A stretch of 41,046 nt of DNA from JANLSO01 sp031362405 (GTDB lineage: Bacteria > Actinomycetota > Thermoleophilia > Miltoncostaeales > Miltoncostaeaceae): the NCBI GenBank assembly GCA_031362405.1, contig JANLSO010000051.1, positions 1 through 41,046 on the forward strand, given 5' to 3'. A program made the translations under genes and the position numbers. How positions within the stretch are numbered: position 1 is the stretch's first letter; every line of letters begins with the position of its first letter. This document shows positions 1 to 8,886 of this stretch, in pieces. Under the pieces are notes generated by a model. The model worked only from the letters and a program-made list of their open reading frames with translations, was not told the DNA's origin and did not search any database.

Positions 1-100
1 GCAGCCGCACGACGATGTCGCCCGCGGCGGGGGATGGATCATCGCGCAGGACGGTGACCGGTGGCGCGTCCCACTCAACGATCTCAATGACGGTTCTCAT
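1..100 (-). CDS. 5' end of a leftward gene, unknown function (partial)
   Basis: An open frame on the minus strand starts with ATG at 100 and runs off the left edge, giving about 33 residues beginning MRTVIEIVEWDAPPV. A GAGGG stretch lies a few bases upstream of the ATG, which fits a ribosome binding site, and an in-frame stop just upstream limits the start. The visible part has no signal peptide or recognisable domain. Too little is present to assign a family; it is called mainly because the frame is open to the edge and has a plausible start. Confidence 0.4.
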   Translation of the reverse strand, partial: MRTVIEIVEWDAPPVTVLRDDPSPAAGDIVVRL

Positions 101-327
101 CGATGCCCTCTACATGCAAACGGGGCGCTCTGATGAGCACCCCGCTGGTAGTCCCCTTCCGAAGCCGATCGCGGCGTCCCCGCACCCCCGCGGCGGAGTC
201 GCCGCGCCGGCCCGGCTCCGGTTGGCCATAGCGGCCCGTTCGGAAACCGAACGTCCGTAGCTGTCGCGCAGACTACATGACAATCGGCACGAACTACCAG
301 CCGCAACAGCCGCCTTCGTCGGCGGGT
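101..327. other. Intergenic stretch with one small hairpin
   Basis: No convincing coding frame lies here. It should hold the promoter of the leftward gene at the left edge and the 3' side of the FapA-like gene. A short perfect inverted repeat lies at 237-253 (CGTTCGG, loop AAA, CCGAACG). No U-tract follows it, so it is at best a weak terminator. Confidence 0.4.
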
Positions 328-1539
328 TCACGTCCCCGATTCGGCGGTGACGAGGGCTGCGACACCGTTGGGAAAGTCGACCTGCACGTCGCTTCGACGT
401 TCCTCGACGTTGATCGTGCGCCCATCGATGATGAGGTCCACGCCCGGCCGCACCAGACCGAAACGCACCTCACCCGGCGCGGGCCGGCCCTCGATGACGA
501 ACGTCAGTCGGCGGTTCCCCGACGGACCGAGCTCGAGCACCCGGATCCGCCCGGCGGCGGTCACGTGGCCACCGCGGATCGACGATCCCGACGCCATGCA
601 GTGCAGACCGCTGCGGGCGATGATCTCGCTGTCGGTGGCACCCGGCCCGCTGATTCGCATCGCGCCGGTTGCCTCGGCCGATGACGACTCGAGGTACTTG
701 ACCCGCAGACCGATCCCGTCGGCCGGCCGCGGCCCGCCGAGCGCGGCGTGAATCGCCCGCGCCGCGGCCTCCAGCCCGTCCAGGCCGCTCGCCGGAATGC
801 CCGTCTGCGGCGTCGCAAAGGCCCCATGGAGAAGACCGACGGCTGCCCCGAGCGACGCCAGCCCATTCGGCCACTCACTCCGCGTTCCCATGAGCTGTCC
901 GTGGGCGACGGCGATCGCCTCGGCGAGTGCCGTGAACGGACCCCCGACGAGATGAGCCAAAGGATCCGCGATCGTGACCATGCTTCCCTTGCGCAGGGCG
1001 ATGCCGATGGCGTCCCTGATCGATGCCGTCAACGCATGGACGTCGTCGGGCACGCCGCGCAGGCCGCTGCGCAGCCGCAGCCGCACCCCATTCAGGGACC
1101 CTTCACGCAGTTCGCTTCGAGAGACGCGGTCGAGGATCATCCCGTTGCCCGCCTCAAGACGCGCGGCCTCCGCACGACCTTGGATTTCCAGCCCCAGGGT
1201 GACCCGAACGTGGCGTCCCGGCGCGATCTGACCGAAGACCCGCAGCGCCCCGGTGACGTCCATGTCTCCGCTCTCCGCGTCGACGTGGCCGTCCCGCTCA
1301 CGCAGGGAGGAGATCGCCAGGCGCCCCTCCCGAGCGATCACCGCGCCATCGCGCGCCGCACGCAGCTCGACGAATCCGCCGGCGAGATCGAACGCGATGA
1401 GGCCTTCGCCCATCGCGGCATCGATGGCGGCCTGCGGGCCGATCGCGATCATCGCTCCGGCGTCGACCGACGCGTTGATCGCGACCGCGCAGCGGACCTC
1501 GGCGGCGAGCTCTGTGGGGGCGGTTGTCGTTGTGTCCAT
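328..1539 (-). CDS. FapA/DUF342-like protein
   Basis: A 403-residue protein that looks like the FapA (DUF342) family: repeated short beta-helix-like turns of hydrophobic-x-G-x-hydrophobic type in the first half (around VTGALRVFGQIAPG and VTLGLEIQGRAEA) and near the C-terminus a segment with the pattern SGLHCMASGSSIRGGHVTAAG, the family's G-x-I-x-GG-x-x-x-A signature. FapA proteins are associated with flagellar or polar assembly and regulation in other bacteria. No signal peptide or membrane segment is seen, so it is probably cytoplasmic. The ATG at 1539 was chosen because the frame remains open far upstream, through the divergent L,D-transpeptidase gene, without family-like sequence. Family is likely; function is inferred. 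No flagellar genes are in the window. Confidence 0.6.
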   Translation of the reverse strand: MDTTTTAPTELAAEVRCAVAINASVDAGAMIAIGPQAAIDAAMGEGLIAFDLAGGFVELRAARDGAVIAREGRLAISSLRERDGHVDAESGDMDVTGALRVFGQIAPGRHVRVTLGLEIQGRAEAARLEAGNGMILDRVSRSELREGSLNGVRLRLRSGLRGVPDDVHALTASIRDAIGIALRKGSMVTIADPLAHLVGGPFTALAEAIAVAHGQLMGTRSEWPNGLASLGAAVGLLHGAFATPQTGIPASGLDGLEAAARAIHAALGGPRPADGIGLRVKYLESSSAEATGAMRISGPGATDSEIIARSGLHCMASGSSIRGGHVTAAGRIRVLELGPSGNRRLTFVIEGRPAPGEVRFGLVRPGVDLIIDGRTINVEERRSDVQVDFPNGVAALVTAESGT

Positions 1540-1630
1540 GACTCGTGTTGTCGGCACGTACCGCCCCGAGCGCAAGACCCCGTGCGGCGCAATCGTCAAG
1601 TTTCGAGCGTCGGGGAACGACCCATGACGT

Positions 1631-2329
1631 GTGAGGACGCTGGCCGGCACGGTTGCCACGGTGATGCTTGCTGCCCTGGGCGCGCAGCCGTCGTCGGCGA
1701 TCCCCGAGGCGCCGGTCACCCTGACGGCGCGCATCGCCTTTCCCACCGTCGCGCGGGTGACGCCGCATCGCGATGCTGCTCCCGTAGCTGCGCTGACCGG
1801 GACCACCCCGTATTCGCACCGCGCGCAGGTGCTGATGGTCACCGGCCGGGCCCTCGACCCCACCGGCGCAAGGTGGGTTCGCGTGCGGTTGCCCGAGCGA
1901 CCCAACGGCGCCGCCGGCTGGGTGCCGGTTTCGGACGTGCGTCTCGCCGGGACCCGCCGTAGAATCGTCGTCGACCTCGGTTCGCGGACGCTCGCGGTCT
2001 GGCGCGGCCCGGCGCAGCTCGCATCATGGGCCGCGGGTGTGGGGCGGACGCGAACCCCAACTCCAACCGGACACTTCGCAATCTCCGACGCCCTGCGCAC
2101 GCTTCCGGCCTGGCGCGGTGTCTACGGCGAGCACACCATCACTCTGACCGCCCACTCCTCGGTGCTCCAGAGCTTTATGGGGGGCATCGGGCTTGTGGCG
2201 ATTCACGGTGGAAGCGCGGGGCGCGTCGGGCGCGCATCCAGCAACGGTTGCGTGATCTTGTCGGCACCTCATCTGGTGCGCCTGCGTCGCTACGCGCTTC
2301 CCGGAACACCGGTGATCATCCGACCGTAG
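1631..2329 (+). CDS. Exported L,D-transpeptidase (YkuD domain)
   Basis: A 232-residue exported protein. A hydrophobic signal-like N-terminus (residues 1-23) is followed by a roughly 70-residue SH3-like segment (about 35-100, with RWVRVRLPERPNGAAGWVPV) and a YkuD catalytic domain (about 110-230). The signature is present: His192 in AIHGG and Cys207 in SSNGCVIL, the nucleophile of L,D-transpeptidases. These enzymes form 3-3 cross-links in peptidoglycan or attach proteins to it, outside the membrane. The start is GTG at 1631; the gene is divergent from the FapA-like gene with about 90 bases between them. A second L,D-transpeptidase lies at 19.8-20.5 kb with a different layout. Confidence 0.85.
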   Translation: MRTLAGTVATVMLAALGAQPSSAIPEAPVTLTARIAFPTVARVTPHRDAAPVAALTGTTPYSHRAQVLMVTGRALDPTGARWVRVRLPERPNGAAGWVPVSDVRLAGTRRRIVVDLGSRTLAVWRGPAQLASWAAGVGRTRTPTPTGHFAISDALRTLPAWRGVYGEHTITLTAHSSVLQSFMGGIGLVAIHGGSAGRVGRASSNGCVILSAPHLVRLRRYALPGTPVIIRP

Positions 2330-2382
2330 TCGTGCCGACCGGTCGACGGTTCCAGCGGGCTCCGGCCGGGTACCATCCGGCG

Positions 2383-2715
2383 GTGCTGTTTTCCCGCGAA
2401 CGAACCTTTGCGTGCCTGTTGGGCGCGGGATGTGTCGGATGGATCGCCTGGGCGTTCCGCAGGACCGACCACATCGCGCAAATGATCGGCACCGAGCCGG
2501 CGGAGGTTCGGGCGCTGGCAATCCGCGACATCGGCTCCGCGATCAGCCTGCTCACCCCCGGGCCCGTGAAGCCGGCGATCGCGGTGCGCGTGATGTACGA
2601 CCTTAGCGACGCGTGGCGCTATGGTCGGGGGCGGCCACGGGTGCTTGCGAGCACGGTCGGCTTTGCCGCCTTCGGGGCGCTCGGCCTCGTGCCGTGGCGA
2701 CGGAGGCGGTCGTAG
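2383..2715 (+). CDS. Small membrane protein, unknown function
   Basis: A 110-residue protein from a GTG start at 2383. It has a hydrophobic N-terminal segment (about 8-25), a middle helix with RDIGSAISLL, a conserved-looking MYDLSDAWRYGRG stretch and a second hydrophobic segment near the C-terminus (about 86-105), ending in a basic tail. The RD...hydrophobic...D-x-x-D pattern resembles small DUF4267-type membrane proteins, but this is only a resemblance. It follows the transpeptidase by 53 bases on the same strand, and its end overlaps the start of the hydrolase, so the two are probably co-transcribed. Confidence 0.5.
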   Translation: MLFSRERTFACLLGAGCVGWIAWAFRRTDHIAQMIGTEPAEVRALAIRDIGSAISLLTPGPVKPAIAVRVMYDLSDAWRYGRGRPRVLASTVGFAAFGALGLVPWRRRRS

Positions 2716-3383
2716 GCGCACTAGAGGTGCCCGTCGCAACGGGCGCCCGCATGCGGCTCACCGGCGGTCCCGGCCCGTTGGCCGTGGTGTGCCTGAACGG
2801 CGGCCGTGCCGGTTCGGTTCCGGGCGATTGGAGTCCGTCCCTCGAATGGCTGGTTCGCCGGCTGGCCCCGGCGTTCCCGCACGTCCAGTTCGCCGAGGTG
2901 CGTTACCGGGTCAAGTCGTGGCGCCAGCTCGAGATGTGTATCGACGACGGCGCGGCGGCCATCGACGCAGTCGTCGCGCGCGGCGCGCGACAGGTTGCCC
3001 TGATGGGGTTTTCGATGGGTGGCGCTGTATCACTCGCATGCGCCGGTGCGGCGGCGGTGCGCACGGTCATCGGGCTGGCCCCGTGGATTCCCGAGAAGCT
3101 CGATGTCTCCGGCATGCGCGGCCGCAGCCTGCGCGTGATCCATGGATCGCTCGATCAGGCGCTTCCGGGAATTCCCGGCGTCAGTGCGACAAGCAGCCGC
3201 CGCGGTGCCGACCGTGTTGCGGCGCTCGGCGTGCCCGTCGATTACACGCTGATCCCGGGTGGGTTGCACGGGATCGCGCTGCGCCCCTTCGGCCGGCTCG
3301 TGACCCTGCCACGAGCCGGCGAATGGGAACGTTTGGTATCCGCGGCCGTCGAACGTTTCGCTGGCCAGGGCGGCTACTCGTGA
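2694..3383 (+). CDS. Alpha/beta hydrolase (dienelactone-hydrolase-like)
   Basis: About 229 residues with an alpha/beta-hydrolase core: nucleophile elbow GFSMGG with Ser107, a following acid in IHGSLDQALPG and a late His in PGGLHGIAL. The substrate cannot be told from sequence; the short, lidless form resembles dienelactone hydrolase or esterase types. No signal peptide, so cytoplasmic. The start is uncertain: GTG at 2694 keeps a short N-terminus and overlaps the previous gene by 22 bases, while GTG at 2727 is also possible. The 3' end overlaps the convergent desaturase by 10 bases (3374-3383). Confidence 0.65.
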   Translation: MATEAVVGALEVPVATGARMRLTGGPGPLAVVCLNGGRAGSVPGDWSPSLEWLVRRLAPAFPHVQFAEVRYRVKSWRQLEMCIDDGAAAIDAVVARGARQVALMGFSMGGAVSLACAGAAAVRTVIGLAPWIPEKLDVSGMRGRSLRVIHGSLDQALPGIPGVSATSSRRGADRVAALGVPVDYTLIPGGLHGIALRPFGRLVTLPRAGEWERLVSAAVERFAGQGGYS

Positions 3384-4321
3384 GCGGAAACCACCCGACG
3401 GGCCATGCGCTCCGGCGTCGGCAACTTCACGTTCGAGACCCAACCCATCTTTTCCATGCCGCGGATCAAGAGCCACGACGGGTCGACCTGGTGGCGCTTC
3501 AGACCGTGCCGTGCCGAACCCGGAAACGCGTGATGGTTGTTGTGCCATGCCTCACCGAAGGTCGGCAGTGCCAGCAGCCAGAAGTTGCGGCTGTGATCGG
3601 GCGTCTCGTAGTCGCGCCGACCGAACGTGTGGCAGATCGAGTTCACCGACCACGTGATGTGGTCGAACAAGAACACGCGAACGAGGCCCGCCCAGACCAT
3701 CGCCTCAATGCCGCGACTGAACTGACCGGTCAGACCCCAGGCGACTCCGAGCGGGATCAGCAGACCGAGAAACAGCCACACGAGATAAAACCGATCGACC
3801 CGACGGATCATCTTGTCGTCGAAGAGGTCACGCCCGTAGACGCGGCCGCGCTCCATGCCCTTGGTCACGAACAACCAGCCCATGTGGGCGTGGTAGAAGC
3901 CGGCGATCGTGCCGCGCCATCCCTCGGCGTGCGTGTGCGGGGAGTGCGGATCGCCCTCTTTGTCGGACATCGCGTGGTGCTTGCGGTGATCGGTCACCCA
4001 CTGGATCAGCGGGCCTTGGACGGCCATGCACCCGGCGATCGCAAGGGTGGTGCGAACCCACGGCCGTGCATGGAAGCTCTTGTGGCTGAACTGCCGATGG
4101 AATCCCACCGTGATGCCGAATCCGCAGAAGACATACAGCACGGCGAACAGGATGAGGTCGATGGGATGCAGGGCAACACCCCAAAAGAACCCCACCGCAG
4201 AGAGGAAGCCGATAAACGGGACGATCACCGCGATGAGCGTGATCACGCGGCTCGCGTTGGTCGTGCGCGGCAGCACCGTGGCGACTGCGGCGGGTTTTTG
4301 AAGAGCTTCTTGAGTGGTCAT
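3374..4321 (-). CDS. Membrane acyl-CoA/acyl-lipid desaturase (delta-9 type)
   Basis: A 315-residue integral membrane desaturase that inserts a double bond into fatty acyl chains using a di-iron centre. All three histidine boxes are visible: HRQFSH (75-80), HRKHH (112-116) and HNNHH (260-264). Further conserved stretches are TVGFHR, GDPHSPH and FGEAWHNNHHAFP. Hydrophobic segments lie at about 27-72, 90-105, 178-197 and 205-220. The start is ATG at 4321; upstream frame has no family sequence. It is divergent from the cyclopropane fatty acid operon starting at 4405, leaving 83 bases for both promoters. Unsaturated acyl chains are the substrate of cyclopropane synthase, so the two units probably work in sequence. 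Confidence 0.9.
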   Translation of the reverse strand: MTTQEALQKPAAVATVLPRTTNASRVITLIAVIVPFIGFLSAVGFFWGVALHPIDLILFAVLYVFCGFGITVGFHRQFSHKSFHARPWVRTTLAIAGCMAVQGPLIQWVTDHRKHHAMSDKEGDPHSPHTHAEGWRGTIAGFYHAHMGWLFVTKGMERGRVYGRDLFDDKMIRRVDRFYLVWLFLGLLIPLGVAWGLTGQFSRGIEAMVWAGLVRVFLFDHITWSVNSICHTFGRRDYETPDHSRNFWLLALPTFGEAWHNNHHAFPGSARHGLKRHQVDPSWLLIRGMEKMGWVSNVKLPTPERMARRVVSAHE

Positions 4322-4404
4322 CGGCGGCAGCGTAGCGGTCGCCGGTCCGTGCAACGTATGACATCCGACTCGGTCGGGCCGCGTCAGTTGTTCGGGTTTC
4401 CCGC

Positions 4405-5646
4405 ATGAGAGTGGCCGTCGTCGGCTCGGGAATTGCGGGAATGGGCGCAACCCACGCGCTGCGCCGGCGCCACGCGGTCGACCTGTTCGAGGCCGATGAT
4501 CGCCCCGGCGGGCATTCGAACACGGTCCTCGTGAAACGGGCCGACGGATCGGATCTCGCCGTTGATACCGGCTTTATCGTCCATAACACGGTCAACTACC
4601 CGAACCTGATTCGGCTGTTCGGCGAGCTCGGCGTGGCGACTCAAGGCTCGGACATGTCGTTTTCGGTCAGCTGCCGGCGCTGCGGGATCGAGTACTCCGG
4701 CCACGCGCTCTGGTCGCAGCCGCGGAACCTGACCAGCCCGAGGATGCTGCGGCTCTTGGCCGAGATCACCCGCTTTCTGGCGACGGCACGGCGGCGGCTC
4801 GACGGCCGCTACCGGGCCGCCACGGTGGGTGACTTCATTCAGAGGGAGGGCTACTCGCGCGCCTTCCGTGACCATTTCCTCGTGCCGCTGACCGCATCGA
4901 TTTGGTCGACCGCCCCGGGCCTCGCACGGGAGTTCCCCGTCGAGTACGCACTACGGTTCTTCGATAACCACGGCCTGCTGGGTTTCCGTCGTCGTCAATG
5001 GCGGACGGTGATCGGAGGGAGCCGCCGGTACGTAAACCAGATTGTGGACCCTCTCGGCGATCACCTTCATCTCTCAACGCCCATCACCCGCGTGCACCGC
5101 GACGACGACGGGGTGGCGTTGGTCACCGGCGCCGGCGCCGAGCATCGTTTCGACGCCGCGGTGATCGCGACGCACCCCGCCCACGCCCTCGCGATGCTTA
5201 CCGAGCCGACCGTCGCAGAACGGGAGATCCTCGGCGCGATCTCCTATGTGCCGAGCGACGCCGTGCTGCACACCGACGCGCGCCTACTGCCACGTTCATC
5301 CGCAGTGCGGGCGAGTTGGAACTACCTGCTCGATGACTGCCGCAACCCCGATGGCGCGCCCACGATGACCTACTACATGAACCGCCTGCAGCGGCTGAAC
5401 GAATCCGAGCACTACTGCGTCACACTCAATCGTGGCAGCCAGATCGACCCGGCGCGGGTGATCGCGACGATTCCCTACGAGCATCCGCTCTACACCTTCG
5501 ACTCGGTCGCGGCGCAAGCCCGCCTGCCGGAGATCTCGGGCACGGGGAACGTCGTCTTCGCAGGCGCCTACCACGGGCACGGCTTCCATGAAGACGGTCT
5601 CGTGTCGGGTCTGCGCGCCGCCGCTGCCCTGGGAGCACCCTGGTGA
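4405..5646 (+). CDS. FAD-dependent oxidoreductase of the lipid operon
   Basis: A 413-residue flavoprotein of the amine-oxidase-like NAD(P)/FAD superfamily. The N-terminal Rossmann motif VVGSGIAGMGA (5-15) is followed by an acidic ribose-binding residue in VDLFEADDRPGGHSN; a late FAD motif is VFAGAYHGHGFHEDG near the C-terminus. Homologues sit next to DUF1365 and cyclopropane fatty acid synthase genes in many bacteria and are linked to modified unsaturated fatty acids. It is the first gene of the operon, starting with ATG at 4405, and its stop overlaps the next start (GTGA at 5643-5646). The exact reaction is not known from sequence. Confidence 0.8.
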   Translation: MRVAVVGSGIAGMGATHALRRRHAVDLFEADDRPGGHSNTVLVKRADGSDLAVDTGFIVHNTVNYPNLIRLFGELGVATQGSDMSFSVSCRRCGIEYSGHALWSQPRNLTSPRMLRLLAEITRFLATARRRLDGRYRAATVGDFIQREGYSRAFRDHFLVPLTASIWSTAPGLAREFPVEYALRFFDNHGLLGFRRRQWRTVIGGSRRYVNQIVDPLGDHLHLSTPITRVHRDDDGVALVTGAGAEHRFDAAVIATHPAHALAMLTEPTVAEREILGAISYVPSDAVLHTDARLLPRSSAVRASWNYLLDDCRNPDGAPTMTYYMNRLQRLNESEHYCVTLNRGSQIDPARVIATIPYEHPLYTFDSVAAQARLPEISGTGNVVFAGAYHGHGFHEDGLVSGLRAAAALGAPW

Positions 5647-7706
5647 GGTCGGCCCTCTACACCGGCGTAGTAATGCACGCTCGCCAGACCCCGGCCCGAA
5701 ACGTCTTTCGGTATCGGGTGGCGGCGTTCCTGATCGACCTCGACGAAATCGGCGAGCTCAATCGGCGCCTACGGCTGCTCGGTATTGACTCAGCGGCCCC
5801 GATCACGCTGCACCGCGGCGACCACCTCGGCGATCCGCAGCGCTCGATCAAGGAGAACGTCCTCGCGTTCCTCGCCGAGCACGATGTCGATCTCGCCGGC
5901 GGACGTGTGCAACTGCTGACGAACCTGCGCATCTTCGGCTACGTGTTCAATCCGATCTCGGTGTTCTACTGCCACGGGGCGGCAGGTGACCTGCGGGCGG
6001 TCGTGGCCGAGGTCGGAAACACCTTTGGGGAGCGCCACCTCTACCTGCTCGACGAACGCTGCCAGGTGCGGGCGGGCCGCCGTCGGGCGTGGCAGGTCGA
6101 CAAGCAGATGCACGTCTCGCCATTCTTCGGCCTCGATCAGCGATACGAGTTCGCCCTCACCGAACCCGACGAGAACGTCTTCGTGGGCGTCACCGTCTCC
6201 CATGACGGTGACAAGCCCTTCCACGCAACGCTTACCGGCCGCCGGCACGAGCTCACCGATGCGACGCTCGCCTGGTCACTTTTGCGTCACCCGCTCATGC
6301 CGCAGCGCGTCACCGCCCTCATCCATTGGCAGGCGATCCGCCTTGCCCTGAAACGCGTGCCCTTCCACCCCAAACCCGCTTTTCGCATCGGAGACGGTTC
6401 CATCGCACCTAAGACTGCGCAGCCCGCACGGCGTGGACTAAAGCCCCCTCCCCCGGCGCGGCGATCGCCCCTGGCCCCGATCACCAAGGCCCTGACGCTC
6501 TTTGCGCTGACCCGCCCCGAGCGCGGCAGCATCGCCCTGCGGACCCCCGAAGGCCGGGTACGACGCCACCGGGCCGAACGGCCCGGCCCGCATGTCGACA
6601 TCGCGATCCACGCGCCGAACCAGCTCTATCGGCGCCTCGCGGTGCGCGGGATGACCGGCATCGGCGAGTCGTACGTCGCGGGCGATTGGGACGCCGAAGA
6701 CCTGCCATCGGCGATGGAGTCGTTGCTTCGGCGTGGCGAGGAGGTCTCCCGGTCGCGAATCGGCCGGCTCACGACGGGCCTGCGCACACTTCGACCGAGC
6801 CTGCCCGATCGGTTTGAAGAAGCCATTGCCCGGCGTCGAATCGGCTATCACTACGACCTCGGCAACGACTTCTACACGCTGTTCCTCGACGATTCGCTGA
6901 CCTATTCGTGCGCGGTCTTCGACGGGCCCGACGACACCCTCGAAGCCGCCCAGCACCGCAAGCACCGGATGATCTGCGACAGGCTGTTACTGGGGCCCGA
7001 CGATCACCTGCTCGAGGTCGGGTGCGGGTGGGGCGCCTTCGCCCAGGTCGCCGCCGGTGACTTCGGCGCGCGGGTCACCGGGGTCACACTCTCCAACGAG
7101 CAACACGACATGGCCCGCGAACGTCTCGCGGCTGCGGGGCTTGGCGGTCGCACCGACATCCGCCTCGACGACTACCGAACGCTCGAGGGCACGTTCTCGC
7201 GCATCGCCTCGACTGAGATGATCGAGGCGGTCCCGCATCACGAGCTGCCCGGATACTTCGGAAGCCTCGACCGGCTGCTCGCCCCCGATGGGCTCGTATG
7301 CATCCAGGCGATCGCCATCCCCGACCAACGCTACGAGCGGTACCGCCGCAGCCGCGATTGGATCAGCGAGTACATTTTCCCCGGGGGAAACGTGCCATCG
7401 CTGAAGGCGATGCTCGATGCGATCACGAAGGGCTCGAGCCTGATGGTGAATGGAGTCGAGGACATCGGAATCCACTACGCCGAGACCCTGCGCCGGTGGC
7501 GGCTGCGGTTCGAAGCCAACCGCGAGGCGGTACTCGCACTCGGCTTCGACGAGACCTTCATTCGCGGCTGGCGGTTCTACCTGGCCACCTGTGAGGCCGC
7601 CTTTCGGGCGCGCTCGATCCACGTCTACCAGCTTGTGTTGACCCGCCCGTTCAACGACGGCCTGCCGGGCATCGAAGCGCGTCGCCACACGGGAGCACCC
7701 GCATGA
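5643..7706 (+). CDS. DUF1365 - cyclopropane fatty acid synthase fusion
   Basis: A 687-residue protein joining two normally separate neighbours. Residues 1-250 are DUF1365 (LYTGVVMHAR, FGYVFNPISVFYC, VDKQMHVSPF). A Pro/Arg-rich linker follows (about 255-290). Residues about 290-680 are a cyclopropane/mycolic-type synthase with YHYDLGNDFYTLFLDDSLTY, SAM-binding LEVGCGWG (457-464) and the catalytic-region motifs EMIEAV and YIFPGG. The synthase domain transfers a methylene from S-adenosylmethionine to a double bond in phospholipid acyl chains at the membrane. The GTG start at 5643 overlaps the upstream stop, and the ATGA at 7703-7706 overlaps the SDR start, so all three genes are translationally coupled. 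No frameshift or stop is seen in the linker; the fusion looks genuine. Confidence 0.88.
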   Translation: MRSALYTGVVMHARQTPARNVFRYRVAAFLIDLDEIGELNRRLRLLGIDSAAPITLHRGDHLGDPQRSIKENVLAFLAEHDVDLAGGRVQLLTNLRIFGYVFNPISVFYCHGAAGDLRAVVAEVGNTFGERHLYLLDERCQVRAGRRRAWQVDKQMHVSPFFGLDQRYEFALTEPDENVFVGVTVSHDGDKPFHATLTGRRHELTDATLAWSLLRHPLMPQRVTALIHWQAIRLALKRVPFHPKPAFRIGDGSIAPKTAQPARRGLKPPPPARRSPLAPITKALTLFALTRPERGSIALRTPEGRVRRHRAERPGPHVDIAIHAPNQLYRRLAVRGMTGIGESYVAGDWDAEDLPSAMESLLRRGEEVSRSRIGRLTTGLRTLRPSLPDRFEEAIARRRIGYHYDLGNDFYTLFLDDSLTYSCAVFDGPDDTLEAAQHRKHRMICDRLLLGPDDHLLEVGCGWGAFAQVAAGDFGARVTGVTLSNEQHDMARERLAAAGLGGRTDIRLDDYRTLEGTFSRIASTEMIEAVPHHELPGYFGSLDRLLAPDGLVCIQAIAIPDQRYERYRRSRDWISEYIFPGGNVPSLKAMLDAITKGSSLMVNGVEDIGIHYAETLRRWRLRFEANREAVLALGFDETFIRGWRFYLATCEAAFRARSIHVYQLVLTRPFNDGLPGIEARRHTGAPA

Positions 7707-8464
7707 GCAGCCTGCGCGGCCAACGGATCTGGATCACCGGGGCCTCCAGCGGTATCGGCGCGGCGCTGGCCGAAGAGCTCGCCGGCCGGGGCTGCCGGTT
7801 GGCGCTCACCGCGCGCTCAGCCGCACCGCTCGAGCGCCTCGCCGCCGAGCTTCCTGACGCGATCGCCCTGCCCGGAGACATCGCCGATCTCGAACGAATG
7901 CGCCAGATCGGCGCCGAACTCGACGCCACGTGGGGCGAGATCGACATCGCGGTTCTCAATGCCGGTGTCTACCGCCCGGTCACTCCCCAGACGTTCACCG
8001 CCGAGATCGTGCGCGCGCACGTGGAGGTCAACGTGATGGGTACGGCAAACTGCATGGAGGCCGTGCTTCCAGGGATGCTCGCGCGGCGCGGCGGCCGGAT
8101 CGCCGTGATGGCAAGCGTCACCGGATACGCCGCTCTCCCGCTGGCCGCGGCCTACGGCGGCACCAAGGCCTTCCTGATCAGCATGTGCGAATCCCTTCAG
8201 GCCGACCTCACCGGCAGCGGCGTCGCGCTCACGGTGGTGGCCCCGGGCTTCGTCCACACCGGAGCCACCGCCCAGAACGACTTCACAATGCCGTTCGTGA
8301 TCTCCCCCGAGAAGGCGGCACGCGTCATCGCCGACGGTCTCGAGCGGGGAGACCCGGAGATCGCCTTCCCCCGCCGGATGGCCTTTGTGATGAAGCTGCT
8401 CGGGGCGCTGCCGGGCGGAATGCGACGCGGCTACGTCGCGCGAATCTCCCGTAAGCGGCGCTGA
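7703..8464 (+). CDS. Short-chain dehydrogenase/reductase
   Basis: A 253-residue classical SDR. The cofactor motif TGASSGIG is at 12-19, NAG at 86-88, and the catalytic set is Ser138, Tyr151 and Lys155 (YGGTK). The C-terminal part (after about 200) has a basic MAFVMKLLGALPGGMRRGYVARISRKRR-type tail of the kind seen in membrane-associated lipid SDRs. It is the last gene of the lipid operon, with its ATG overlapping the stop of the fusion gene. It probably reduces or oxidises a lipid-derived carbonyl or alcohol; the substrate is unknown. The next gene, DUF427, converges on it with 5 bases between stops. Confidence 0.85.
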   Translation: MSSLRGQRIWITGASSGIGAALAEELAGRGCRLALTARSAAPLERLAAELPDAIALPGDIADLERMRQIGAELDATWGEIDIAVLNAGVYRPVTPQTFTAEIVRAHVEVNVMGTANCMEAVLPGMLARRGGRIAVMASVTGYAALPLAAAYGGTKAFLISMCESLQADLTGSGVALTVVAPGFVHTGATAQNDFTMPFVISPEKAARVIADGLERGDPEIAFPRRMAFVMKLLGALPGGMRRGYVARISRKRR

Positions 8465-8469
8465 GCCGG

Positions 8470-8754
8470 CTACGCCTCGATCGTGACCCCACGCCAAAAC
8501 GCGACGTGGTCTTTGATGTTCGCGGCGGCGTCCTTGGGCGCGGGGTAGTACCAGGCGGCACCGGGATTGGTCTGATCGCCGACGACGATGTCGTAGTAGC
8601 TCGCGGTGCCCTTCCACGGGCAGACACTCGAATCGCTGCTCGACTGCAGGACGTCGGGCGTGAGAGACGTGGGCGGAAAGTAGTGGTTGCCCTCGACCAT
8701 GACCGTCGCGTCGCTTTCGGCGATGACGGTGTCGTTCCAGATTGCGCGTGCCAT
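8470..8754 (-). CDS. DUF427 domain protein
   Basis: A 94-residue single-domain DUF427 protein. Typical features are the opening MARAIWNDTVIAESD, the central VEGNHYFP and the CPWKGTASYYDI signature, followed by AAWYYPAPKDAA and FWRGVTIEA. The family folds as a small beta barrel and has no agreed biochemical role. No signal peptide. The ATG at 8754 matches the usual family start. It is convergent with the SDR gene and divergent from the cyclic-di-GMP protein, 132 bases away. Confidence 0.85.
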   Translation of the reverse strand: MARAIWNDTVIAESDATVMVEGNHYFPPTSLTPDVLQSSSDSSVCPWKGTASYYDIVVGDQTNPGAAWYYPAPKDAAANIKDHVAFWRGVTIEA

Positions 8755-8886
8755 TCGAGACAGCCTCCAGTTCGGGCGGCGCGGAGGCTCGAGCTTAGTC
8801 CCGGGAAGACGATTCGCGCCCGGCGATCGCTCACACGCAACCGCCCCGACCGTGAAGGTCAGGATCTGGATGACGATGCAGGATGA

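Noticed and set aside
1540..2100. N-terminal extension of the FapA-like frame
   Set aside because: The extension overlaps the L,D-transpeptidase gene on the other strand and is Arg/Pro-rich without family features; ATG at 1539 is preferred.
2621..4408. Long rightward open frame of almost 600 codons
   Set aside because: It is antisense to the desaturase and out of frame with the hydrolase; composition (His/Arg/Pro-rich) is typical of a GC-rich shadow frame.
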